Assembly: GCA_017354575.1 (NCBI GenBank)
Contig: JAFMQP010000119.1
Span: 1 to 9,587, forward strand
DNA from: Acidothermales bacterium
Lineage (GTDB): Bacteria; Actinomycetota; Actinomycetes; Streptosporangiales; WHST01
DNA length: 9,587 nt
Direction of reading: 5' to 3'
In this document: one piece after another, positions 1-4,987 of the stretch
How positions within the stretch are numbered: the first letter of the stretch is position 1
Layout: each line of letters opens with the position of its first letter
Translations under genes and position numbers: made by a program
Notes under the pieces: model-generated
The model's input: only the letters and a program-made list of their open reading frames with translations
Told to the model about the DNA's origin: nothing
The model's database searches: none

Positions 1-11
1 AGGAAGGAAGG
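1..11 (+). promoter_or_regulatory. Ribosome binding site of ilvC
   Basis: A purine run, AGGAAGGAAGG, contains overlapping anti-16S complements and ends 7 bases before the GTG at 19. It settles the GTG start; no ATG competes nearby. The promoter of ilvC lies left of the window. An upstream ilvBN pair would be expected from common actinobacterial gene order, but it is not visible here. Confidence 0.85.
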
Positions 12-18
12 ATCCGCT

Positions 19-1029
19 GTGGCGGAGATCTACTACGACGACGACGCCGACCTACAGGTGATCCAGGGCAAGAACGTCGCCGTGCTCGGTTACGGCAGCC
101 AGGGCCACGCGCACGCGCTCTCGCTGCGCGACTCCGGCGTCGACGTGCGGGTCGGGCTGCCCGAGTCGTCGAGGAGCAGGCCGAAGGCGGAGGCGGAGGG
201 CCTGCGCGTGGTCACGCCGTACGAGGCGTGCGAGGAGGCCGACCTGGTCATGGTGCTCGCGCCCGACACCGTCCAGCGGCACCTGTTCGCCGAGGCGGTC
301 GAGCCGAACCTGGTCGACGGCGACGCGCTGTTGTTCGGCCACGGCTTCAACATCCGGTACGACCTGATCAAGCCGCCCGCGGGCGTGGACGTCTGCATGG
401 TCGCGCCCAAGGGCCCCGGGCACCTCGTGCGCCGGGAGTTCTCCGAGGGCAAGGGCGTGCCGGTGCTCGTCGCCGTCGAGCAGGACGCCACCGGCCAGGC
501 GTGGGAGCTCACCAAGGCGTACGCCAAGGCCATCGGCGGCACCCGCGCGGGCGCGATCAGGACCACGTTCACCGAGGAGACCGAGACCGACCTGTTCGGC
601 GAGCAGACCGTGCTGTGCGGCGGCATCTCCCGGCTGTCGCAGGCGGCGTTCGAGACGCTGATCGACGCGGGCTACCAGCCGGAGATCGCGTACTTCGAGG
701 TGCTGCACGAGATCAAGCTGATCGTCGACCTGATGTACGAGGGCGGCATCGCGCGGATGCGCTACTCCGTCTCCGACACCGCCGAGTACGGCGACTACAG
801 TCGTGGCAAGCGGGTCATCGACGACCACGTCAAGCAGACGATGCAGCAGGTGCTGGCGGAGATCAAGGACGGCACGTTCGCCCGCGAGTGGATCGCCGAG
901 GACGACGCCGGCCGGCCGAACTTCACCCAGACCCGCAAGGACCAGGCGGCCCACCCGATCGAGAAGACGGGCGAGCAGCTCCGCGCCATGATGCCGTGGC
1001 TGGACCGCCCGATCACCGAGACGGCCTGA
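19..1029 (+). CDS. ilvC: Ketol-acid reductoisomerase (NADP-dependent, class I)
   Basis: Cytoplasmic enzyme of branched-chain amino-acid synthesis: Mg-dependent alkyl migration and NADPH reduction of acetolactate or acetohydroxybutyrate to the dihydroxy acids. The 336 residues match the short class I form. Seen: Rossmann nucleotide loop GYGSQGHAHA at residues 24-33; a Ser/Arg-rich cofactor loop near 50-55 of the kind that favours NADPH; FGHGF with catalytic His108; PKGPGH with Lys131; metal-binding DLFGEQTVL with Asp191 and Glu195; second-domain acidic residues Glu227 and Glu231; and the YSVSDTAEYGDY segment with Ser252. All expected active-site residues are present and the C-terminus is complete. 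The GTG start has a strong SD. A hairpin follows 9 bases after the stop, so serA is probably transcribed separately or by partial read-through. Identification is secure. Confidence 0.97.
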   Translation: MAEIYYDDDADLQVIQGKNVAVLGYGSQGHAHALSLRDSGVDVRVGLPESSRSRPKAEAEGLRVVTPYEACEEADLVMVLAPDTVQRHLFAEAVEPNLVDGDALLFGHGFNIRYDLIKPPAGVDVCMVAPKGPGHLVRREFSEGKGVPVLVAVEQDATGQAWELTKAYAKAIGGTRAGAIRTTFTEETETDLFGEQTVLCGGISRLSQAAFETLIDAGYQPEIAYFEVLHEIKLIVDLMYEGGIARMRYSVSDTAEYGDYSRGKRVIDDHVKQTMQQVLAEIKDGTFAREWIAEDDAGRPNFTQTRKDQAAHPIEKTGEQLRAMMPWLDRPITETA

Positions 1030-1038
1030 GCCGGAGTC

Positions 1039-1077
1039 GTACGCCCCCACCCCTCACGGGAGGGGTTGGGGGCGTAC
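1039..1077 (+). terminator. Hairpin terminator after ilvC, no U-tract
   Basis: A 17-base left arm (1039-1055) pairs with an 18-base right arm (1060-1077) around the loop ACGG, with a single bulged T. The stem begins GTACGCCCCC and is very GC-rich. No run of T follows (CTTGCC), so this is a U-less hairpin of the kind often seen after actinobacterial genes. It sits 9 bases behind the ilvC stop and separates ilvC from serA. Confidence 0.8.
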
Positions 1078-1105
1078 CTTGCCCTAACAGGCGGACAGCT
1101 CCTTG

Positions 1106-1111
1106 TAAACT
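1106..1111 (+). promoter_or_regulatory. Possible -10 box for serA
   Basis: TAAACT fits the actinobacterial TAnnnT -10 pattern and is one of few AT-rich points in the ilvC-serA gap. The only -35-like hexamer upstream, TTGCCC at 1079-1084, is 21 bases away, which is too far for a good sigma70 promoter. The start of transcription would fall near 1118, giving a leader of about 70 bases. Weak call. Confidence 0.3.
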
Positions 1112-1132
1112 CTGTGTTACGCGGGCACAGAG
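1110..1132 (+). promoter_or_regulatory. Inverted repeat at the presumed serA start (possible operator)
   Basis: CTCTGTG (1110-1116) and CACAGAG (1126-1132) are perfect complements separated by 9 bases. The repeat overlaps the edge of the candidate -10 and the expected transcription start, which is where a repressor site would lie. In RNA it could form a 7-bp hairpin with a 9-base loop. It has no T tail and is not a terminator. No regulator is identified. Confidence 0.4.
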
Positions 1133-1186
1133 CCGTGTCCGACCCGTGGACACCGGTCACCGAAGCCGCGAAGGGTCACTGAACAC

Positions 1187-2779
1187 GTGAGTCGTACCGC
1201 CGTGCTCGTCGCCGACGAGCTCTCTCCCGCAGGTATCGCCCTCCTCACCGAGGACTTCGACGTACGCCAGGTCGACGGCACCGACCGCGAGGCGCTGCTG
1301 CCCGCGCTGGCCGACGTCGACGCGCTCATCGTCCGCAGCGCCACCCAGGTCGACGCGGAGGCGCTCGCCGCCGCGCCGCACCTGCGCGTGGTCGCGCGCG
1401 CCGGCGTGGGCCTCGACAACATCGACGTGAGCACCGCCACCAAGCGCGGTGTCATGGTCGTCAACGCGCCGCAGTCGAACATCGTCAGCGCCGCCGAGCA
1501 CGCGATCGCGCTGCTGCTCGCGTCCGCGCGCAACATCCCGCAGGCCGACGCCGCGCTGAAGGCGGGCGAGTGGAAGCGGTCCAAGTACACCGGCGTCGAG
1601 CTACAGGGCAAGGTCGTCGGCATCGTCGGTCTCGGGCGCATCGGCGTGCTCGTGGCGCAGCGGCTCTCCGCGTTCGGCGTCAAGCTGGTCGCCTACGACC
1701 CGTACGTGCCCGCCGCCCGCGCGTCGCAGATGGGCGTGCGGCTGGTCGGGCTCGACGAGCTGCTGCGGGAGAGCGACTTCATCACCGTCCACCTGCCGAA
1801 GACGCCCGAGACCAAGGGACTGATCGGCGAGCGGGAGCTCGAGCTCGTGAAGCCGAGCGTCCGTATCGTCAACGCGGCCAGGGGCGGGATCGTCGACGAG
1901 GACGCGCTTGCCGGCGCGATGAAGGACGGCCGGGTCGCGGGCGCGGGCGTGGACGTGTACCCCTCCGAGCCGTGCACCGACAGCCCGCTGTTCGCGCTGT
2001 CGAAGGTCGTCGTCACGCCGCACCTCGGCGCCAGCACGCACGAGGCGCAGGAGAAGGCGGGCCTCGCGGTGGCGAGGTCGGTGAAGCTCGCGCTCGCCGG
2101 CGAGCTGGTGCCGGACGCCGTCAACGTCCAGGGCGGTGCGATCGCCGAGGACGTGCGGCCGGCGCTGCCGCTCGTCGAGAAGCTCGGCCGGTTGTGGACC
2201 GCGCTCGTCGGGGGCATGGCGAGCGCGCTCGAGGTCGAGGTGCGCGGCGAGATCGCGGCCGAGGACGTGCAGATCCTGCAGCTCGCCGCGCTCAAGGGCG
2301 TGTTCACCGACGTCGTCGAGGACGCCGTCAGCTACGTGAACGCGCCGCTGTTCGCGCAGGAGCGTGACGTCGAGGTCAGCCTGGCCACCTACGAGGAGAG
2401 CCCGGACTACCGCAACGTCGTCACGATCAGGGGCACACTGCCGAACGGCGAGGTGCACTCGGTCTCCGGCACGTTGTCCGGTGTCCGGCACGTCGAGAAG
2501 CTGGTGGAGATCGACGGCTACAACGTCGACATCGTGCTGACCGACCACATGGCGTTCTTCCGCTACACCGACCGGCCCGGCGTGGTCGGGGCGGTCGGCA
2601 GGCTGCTCGGCGAGGCGCAGGTGAACATCGCGAGCATGCAGGTCGGCCGCGACAAGGAGGCCGCACACGCGATCGTCGTGATGACCCTCGACTCGCCGAT
2701 CCCGACCGGCCTGCTCGACGAGATCGTCGCCACCATCGGCGCCGAGGACGGCCGGGCGGTGGACCTCTCCGAGGCCTGA
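1187..2779 (+). CDS. serA: D-3-phosphoglycerate dehydrogenase (long form, ACT domain)
   Basis: Oxidises 3-phosphoglycerate to phosphohydroxypyruvate with NAD, the first step of serine synthesis, in the cytoplasm. The 530 residues fit the long form also found in mycobacteria. Domains in order: D-2-hydroxyacid dehydrogenase substrate domain with an inserted NAD domain (about 1-315), an allosteric substrate-binding domain (about 317-450), and a C-terminal ACT domain (about 455-530; FFRYTDRPGVVGAVG start). Seen: GLGRIG dinucleotide loop at 148-153, catalytic Arg232 in NAARGG, Glu261 and His279 in TPHLG. The ACT domain predicts feedback control by serine (family knowledge). The GTG start has AAGGG 11 bases upstream, a rather long spacing; alignment to the family supports this start. 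The gene stands alone between two hairpins, which suggests its own promoter. Confidence 0.96.
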   Translation: MSRTAVLVADELSPAGIALLTEDFDVRQVDGTDREALLPALADVDALIVRSATQVDAEALAAAPHLRVVARAGVGLDNIDVSTATKRGVMVVNAPQSNIVSAAEHAIALLLASARNIPQADAALKAGEWKRSKYTGVELQGKVVGIVGLGRIGVLVAQRLSAFGVKLVAYDPYVPAARASQMGVRLVGLDELLRESDFITVHLPKTPETKGLIGERELELVKPSVRIVNAARGGIVDEDALAGAMKDGRVAGAGVDVYPSEPCTDSPLFALSKVVVTPHLGASTHEAQEKAGLAVARSVKLALAGELVPDAVNVQGGAIAEDVRPALPLVEKLGRLWTALVGGMASALEVEVRGEIAAEDVQILQLAALKGVFTDVVEDAVSYVNAPLFAQERDVEVSLATYEESPDYRNVVTIRGTLPNGEVHSVSGTLSGVRHVEKLVEIDGYNVDIVLTDHMAFFRYTDRPGVVGAVGRLLGEAQVNIASMQVGRDKEAAHAIVVMTLDSPIPTGLLDEIVATIGAEDGRAVDLSEA

Positions 2780-2801
2780 GCCCCGCCACACCGTCACTTT
2801 C

Positions 2802-2848
2802 CGAAGGGCACTCGCAACCGTGTGACAGCGCGGTCCGGGTGCCCTTCG
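2802..2848 (+). terminator. Terminator after serA (10-bp stem, structured loop)
   Basis: CGAAGGGCAC (2802-2811) and GTGCCCTTCG (2839-2848) pair perfectly. The 27-base loop can hold a further 4-bp stem, ACCG (2817-2820) with CGGT (2831-2834). No U-tract follows; instead a second palindrome starts on the last base of this stem. It lies 22 bases after the serA stop. Confidence 0.7.
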
Positions 2849-2863
2849 TCGGTTTGAACCGAC
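2848..2863 (+). promoter_or_regulatory. 16-bp palindrome over a -35 (possible operator)
   Basis: GTCGGTT (2848-2854) and AACCGAC (2857-2863) are perfect complements around a 2-base centre. The palindrome covers TTGAAC, the candidate -35 of the carrier promoter, so a bound regulator would block polymerase. The compact, near-centreless geometry is more like a dimer binding site than a transcript hairpin. Confidence 0.45.
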
Positions 2864-2884
2864 CGCTCGTCGCATCCGTATACG
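2854..2884 (+). promoter_or_regulatory. Candidate promoter of the OFA carrier unit
   Basis: TTGAAC (2854-2859) and TATACG (2879-2884) match sigma70 hexamers in four positions each, with a 19-base spacer, slightly long. The -10 lies within the 8-bp palindrome CGTATACG (2877-2884); GTATAC cores occur in operators of FCD-type GntR regulators of organic-acid genes, a recalled resemblance only. Transcription would start near 2891, leaving about 90 bases of leader before the ATG at 2980. Confidence 0.4.
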
Positions 2885-2888
2885 AAGT

Positions 2889-2910
2889 ACTCGACAGACC
2901 GTCTTCGAGT
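2889..2910 (+). repeat. Bulged inverted repeat in the carrier leader
   Basis: ACTCGA (2889-2894) pairs with TCGAGT (2905-2910), and AGAC (2896-2899) with GTCT (2901-2904); the only unpaired bases are C2895 and C2900. It lies at the expected transcription start. It could be an operator or the first stem of a structured leader. Confidence 0.4.
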
Positions 2911-2923
2911 GTGCAGGATGTGT

Positions 2924-2942
2924 CGCACGGATTTTACGTGCG
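2924..2942 (+). repeat. Inverted repeat CGCACG/CGTGCG in the carrier leader
   Basis: CGCACG (2924-2929) and CGTGCG (2937-2942) are perfect complements around the AT-rich 7-base loop GATTTTA. This makes a plausible small RNA hairpin, immediately followed by the larger palindrome at 2946. Confidence 0.35.
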
Positions 2943-2945
2943 CAT

Positions 2946-2963
2946 TGCGCCCACGTGGGCGCA
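2946..2963 (+). promoter_or_regulatory. Perfect 18-bp palindrome just upstream of the carrier SD
   Basis: TGCGCCCACGTGGGCGCA is fully self-complementary with CACGTG at its centre. It ends 4 bases before the SD GGGAGG (2968-2973) and 16 bases before the ATG. As DNA it is an ideal homodimer site; as RNA it forms a 7-bp GC-rich stem with a 4-base loop abutting the ribosome landing site. The sequence alone cannot tell which. Confidence 0.55.
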
Positions 2964-2979
2964 TGTCGGGAGGTATTGC

Positions 2980-4377
2980 ATGAGCTTCCTGGACCGGGAC
3001 CGGACCATCGCCAAACCGGGCTTCAACAGATGGCTGATCCCGCCGGCCGCGCTCGCGGTGCACCTGTGTATCGGGCAGGCGTACGCCACGAGCGTCTACA
3101 AGACCGCGCTGGTCAAGCATTTCGGTACGTCGCAGACCGCAGTCGGAATCGTCTTCTCCATCGCCATCGTCATGCTCGGCCTTTCGGCCGCGATCGGTGG
3201 CACCTGGGTCGACCACAACGGCCCCCGCAAGGCGATGTTCACCGCGGCCTGCTGCTGGGGCACCGGTTTCCTCGTCGGTGCGCTCGGCATCGCCACGGGA
3301 CAGCTGTGGCTCGTGTACCTCGGCTACGGCGTGATCGGCGGCATCGGGCTCGGCATCGGTTACATCTCACCGGTCTCGACGCTCATCAAGTGGTTCCCCG
3401 ACCGTCCCGGCCTGGCGACCGGCCTGGCCATCATGGGGTTCGGCGGCGGCGCGCTCATCGCGAGCCCGCTGTCCGGTCAGCTGATGTCGCTGTACGACCC
3501 GGACTTCAACCCGACCGACCCGACCTCGGTCGCGAACGGCAGCGCGGTCGCCCTGCTGTTCGTCACCCTCGGCGTCGTGTACTTCGTGTTCATGATGTTC
3601 GGCACGTTCACCGTCCGCGTACCGCCGGAGGGTTGGCGTCCGGCCGGGTTCGACCCCGCGTCCGTGCGCGCCAAGCCGTTGGTCACCACGGCGAACGTCT
3701 CGGCCAGGAACGCGATCCGGACACCGTCGTTCTACCTGGTCTGGCTGGTGTTGTTCTGCAACGTCACAGCGGGCATCGGGATCCTCGAGCAGGCGGCGCC
3801 GATGATCCAGGACTTCTTCCGGCAGGGCGGGACGTCGTCGGTCGCCGCCGGTGCCGCGGGCGGGTTCGTCGGCATGCTCTCCATCGCGAACATGGCGGGC
3901 CGGTTCGTCTGGTCGACCACGTCCGACGCCATCGGGCGCAAGCCGATGTACATGATCTACCTCGGCGTCGGCATCGTCCTCTACGTCGTGCTGGCGCTGC
4001 TCGGCGGCACGGCGACCGCATTGTTCGTGTTGCTCGCGATGCTCATCATCTCGTTCTACGGCGGCGGCTTCTCGACCGTGCCCGCCTACCTGCGCGACCT
4101 GTTCGGCACGTTCGAGGTGGGCGCGATCCACGGCCGGCTGCTCACCGCGTGGTCGGCGGCGGGCGTCGCGGGACCGCTCATCGTCAACGGGTTCCTGGAC
4201 GCCCAGGGCGGCCCGGGAACGCTCACGGCGGCGGCGTACCGGCCGGCGCTTTTCACCATGGTGGCGATACTCGCGGTCGGCTTCGTGGCGAACCTGCTGG
4301 TGCGCCCGGTCGCCCGCAGGTTCCACGAGCCGGCGTCCGAGGACGTGCCGGCCGAGACGGCAGGGGAGGCCGCATGA
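2980..4377 (+). CDS. MFS carrier, oxalate/formate antiporter (OFA) family
   Basis: Inner-membrane secondary carrier of 465 residues with 12 predicted TM helices (roughly 17-37, 52-73, 84-104, 107-130, 143-163, 187-210, 249-272, 288-309, 322-342, 345-367, 385-404, 421-441). Seen: the MFS loop 2-3 motif at 74-84 (Gly74, Asp78, Gly81, Arg83, Lys84), its counterpart in loop 8-9 around SDAIGRKP (315-322), and OFA-type sequence in TM4-5 with KWFPDRPGLATG at 137-148. OFA members carry small carboxylates, including oxalate, formate and pyruvate. TM11 shows no lysine, whereas the oxalate carrier OxlT has an essential one there, so oxalate is not assumed and the substrate is unassigned. The ATG at 2980 is preferred over in-frame starts upstream because GGGAGG lies 6 bases before it and the upstream translation is not family-like. 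It overlaps the next gene by ATGA. The leader region is rich in palindromes, suggesting tight control. Confidence 0.88.
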   Translation: MSFLDRDRTIAKPGFNRWLIPPAALAVHLCIGQAYATSVYKTALVKHFGTSQTAVGIVFSIAIVMLGLSAAIGGTWVDHNGPRKAMFTAACCWGTGFLVGALGIATGQLWLVYLGYGVIGGIGLGIGYISPVSTLIKWFPDRPGLATGLAIMGFGGGALIASPLSGQLMSLYDPDFNPTDPTSVANGSAVALLFVTLGVVYFVFMMFGTFTVRVPPEGWRPAGFDPASVRAKPLVTTANVSARNAIRTPSFYLVWLVLFCNVTAGIGILEQAAPMIQDFFRQGGTSSVAAGAAGGFVGMLSIANMAGRFVWSTTSDAIGRKPMYMIYLGVGIVLYVVLALLGGTATALFVLLAMLIISFYGGGFSTVPAYLRDLFGTFEVGAIHGRLLTAWSAAGVAGPLIVNGFLDAQGGPGTLTAAAYRPALFTMVAILAVGFVANLLVRPVARRFHEPASEDVPAETAGEAA

Positions 4378-4475
4378 AGGCACGGATCGTGTTGTCCTGG
4401 CTGCTGGTCGGGATCCCGCTCGCGTACGGGGTCTACAAGACGGTGATGACGGCGGCCAAGCTCTTCGCGGGCTGA
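4374..4475 (+). CDS. MFS transporter small subunit (33-residue membrane protein)
   Basis: A 33-residue protein whose ATG overlaps the carrier stop as ATGA, with AGGGGAGG ending 4 bases upstream, so the two are almost certainly translated together. Seen: a short basic N-terminus (MKAR), one hydrophobic helix from about residue 5 to 20 with the motif VGIPLAYGVYKT, and a second weakly hydrophobic stretch ending in KLFAG. This pattern (W-L-x-VG-x-PL-x-YGVY, then KxxxLF) is what I recall for tiny proteins annotated 'MFS transporter small subunit' downstream of OFA carriers in many bacteria. A role as assembly or gating partner of the carrier is inference. Too short for most gene finders. Confidence 0.82.
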   Translation: MKARIVLSWLLVGIPLAYGVYKTVMTAAKLFAG

Positions 4476-4492
4476 GCCGCCCGACCGCTCGA

Positions 4493-4533
4493 CCCGTGGA
4501 GGTGTCCCGCAGCGTCGCGGGACCCTCCACGGG
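4493..4533 (+). terminator. Hairpin terminator after the carrier unit
   Basis: CCCGTGGAGG (4493-4502) pairs with CCTCCACGGG (4524-4533); above a small TG/C internal loop, TCCCGC (4505-4510) pairs with GCGGGA (4517-4522) around AGCGTC. There is no U-tract (CCCCTTCG follows). It is 17 bases after the small-subunit stop. Confidence 0.82.
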
Positions 4534-4540
4534 CCCCTTC

Positions 4541-4630
4541 GTCTCGCGTCCGCCGTCACCGCTCGCCGAGATAGTCGTACGTCCAACAACTTGTCTCGCG
4601 AAGTGAGATAGTCGCCCGCACGCCGAGACA
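4541..4630 (+). promoter_or_regulatory. Array of GTCTC/GAGA half-sites upstream of leuB
   Basis: Five half-sites lie within 90 bases: GTCTCGCG at 4541-4548 and again at 4593-4600, GAGATAGTCG at 4568-4577 and again at 4605-4614, and GAGACA at 4625-4630. The middle pair makes a box, TGTCTC-N7-GAGATA (4592-4610). A sixth, GTGAGAC, is at 4942-4948. The repeated 10-mers are 37 bases apart. TGTCTC/GAGACA-type boxes ahead of leucine genes are reminiscent of targets of IclR-type regulators (NdgR in Streptomyces, LtbR in Corynebacterium); that link is from memory and untested. Confidence 0.5.
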
Positions 4631-4653
4631 CGGGATACCGCCGACCGTAACGT
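4625..4653 (+). promoter_or_regulatory. Candidate promoter for the small-protein/leuB region
   Basis: GAGACA (4625-4630, four of six -35 positions) and TAACGT (4648-4653, TAnnnT) are separated by 17 bases. The expected start near 4660 is just ahead of a 20-codon ORF and about 70 bases ahead of the 62-residue protein. The -35 coincides with the last half-site of the array, so a regulator there would act directly on this promoter. Confidence 0.4.
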
Positions 4654-4663
4654 GAAAAGCGTC

Positions 4664-4726
4664 ATGAGGTGGCAGGTAGTGACCCGTGGGTACCGCGCGC
4701 CGGCCGACGTCTCACCGTGGGAGTAA
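4664..4726 (+). CDS. Possible 20-residue upstream ORF
   Basis: ATG to TAA encodes 20 residues beginning MRWQVV and ending SPWE. It starts about 4 bases after the predicted transcription start and has no clear SD. Its stop codon lies between the SD (GGGAG, 4719-4723) and the GTG (4729) of the next small gene, so its translation could couple to that gene. It has two Trp and no Leu, so it is not a leucine-type attenuation peptide. No terminator/antiterminator pair follows. It may be chance. Confidence 0.22.
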   Translation: MRWQVVTRGYRAPADVSPWE

Positions 4727-4728
4727 CA

Positions 4729-4917
4729 GTGGATTCCGTTGCGCTGCAAGGCGTTTACGCCCCCCGCGTGGACACGCCGCGCCGGGTGGACACGCCGCGC
4801 CGGCACGCCGAGGGCCGCGCGCCCGTCCGCGACGAGAACCGCGAGAACGAAGCGGACGTCGCCCGCCGCGCCGTCCAGCTGGCGCTCGACCGCAGGGACA
4901 ACGGCGGCAGCGCCTGA
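4729..4917 (+). CDS. Small hypothetical protein, 62 residues, with tandem VDTPRR repeat
   Basis: I do not recognise this family. GTG at 4729 has GGGAG 5 bases upstream. From that codon on, 57 of 62 codons end in G or C, against 11 of 20 in the in-frame stretch before it, which supports both real coding and this start. The protein has a short hydrophobic beginning (residues 4-11), two perfect copies of VDTPRR (14-19 and 20-25), and a charged C-terminal half rich in Arg, Asp and Glu, likely helical over about 40-57 (ADVARRAVQLALDRR). No signal peptide, membrane span or Cys. It lies 70 bases upstream of leuB and may share its regulation. It could be a lineage-specific regulator or a non-essential peptide; function unknown. 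Confidence 0.55.
   Translation: MDSVALQGVYAPRVDTPRRVDTPRRHAEGRAPVRDENRENEADVARRAVQLALDRRDNGGSA
4768..4803 (+). repeat. Perfect 2 x 18-bp tandem repeat
   Basis: GTGGACACGCCGCGCCGG occurs twice without mismatch at 4768-4785 and 4786-4803, and a partial CACGCCG follows at 4804. The unit is six codons and so keeps the frame of the small protein, adding a second VDTPRR. Perfect identity, including wobble positions, implies a recent duplication or slippage. Confidence 0.95.
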
Positions 4918-4975
4918 TCCGCACCCGTTCCTGCCCATTGGGTGAGACGGGCGATCGGCCGTTGCGAGCAGTCGG

Positions 4976-4981
4976 TAACCT
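4976..4981 (+). promoter_or_regulatory. -10 box that would make leuB leaderless
   Basis: TAACCT fits TAnnnT and ends 6 bases before the leuB ATG, so transcription would begin at or next to the A of ATG. No SD-like purine run precedes the ATG, which agrees with leaderless translation. No convincing -35 is visible 16-19 bases upstream. Confidence 0.5.
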
Positions 4982-4987
4982 CTGGCC

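Noticed and set aside
1601..2875. Open frame on the - strand opposite serA
   Set aside because: Shadow of serA codon bias; His/Arg/Asp-rich without motifs.
2839..2979. 47-residue N-terminal extension of the carrier from a GTG at 2839
   Set aside because: Starts inside the serA terminator stem, has no SD, and does not look like an OFA N-terminus; ATG 2980 has an excellent SD.
4669..4728. 20-residue longer version of the 62-residue protein from GTG 4669
   Set aside because: No SD at a proper distance and the third-position G/C bias disappears upstream of 4729.
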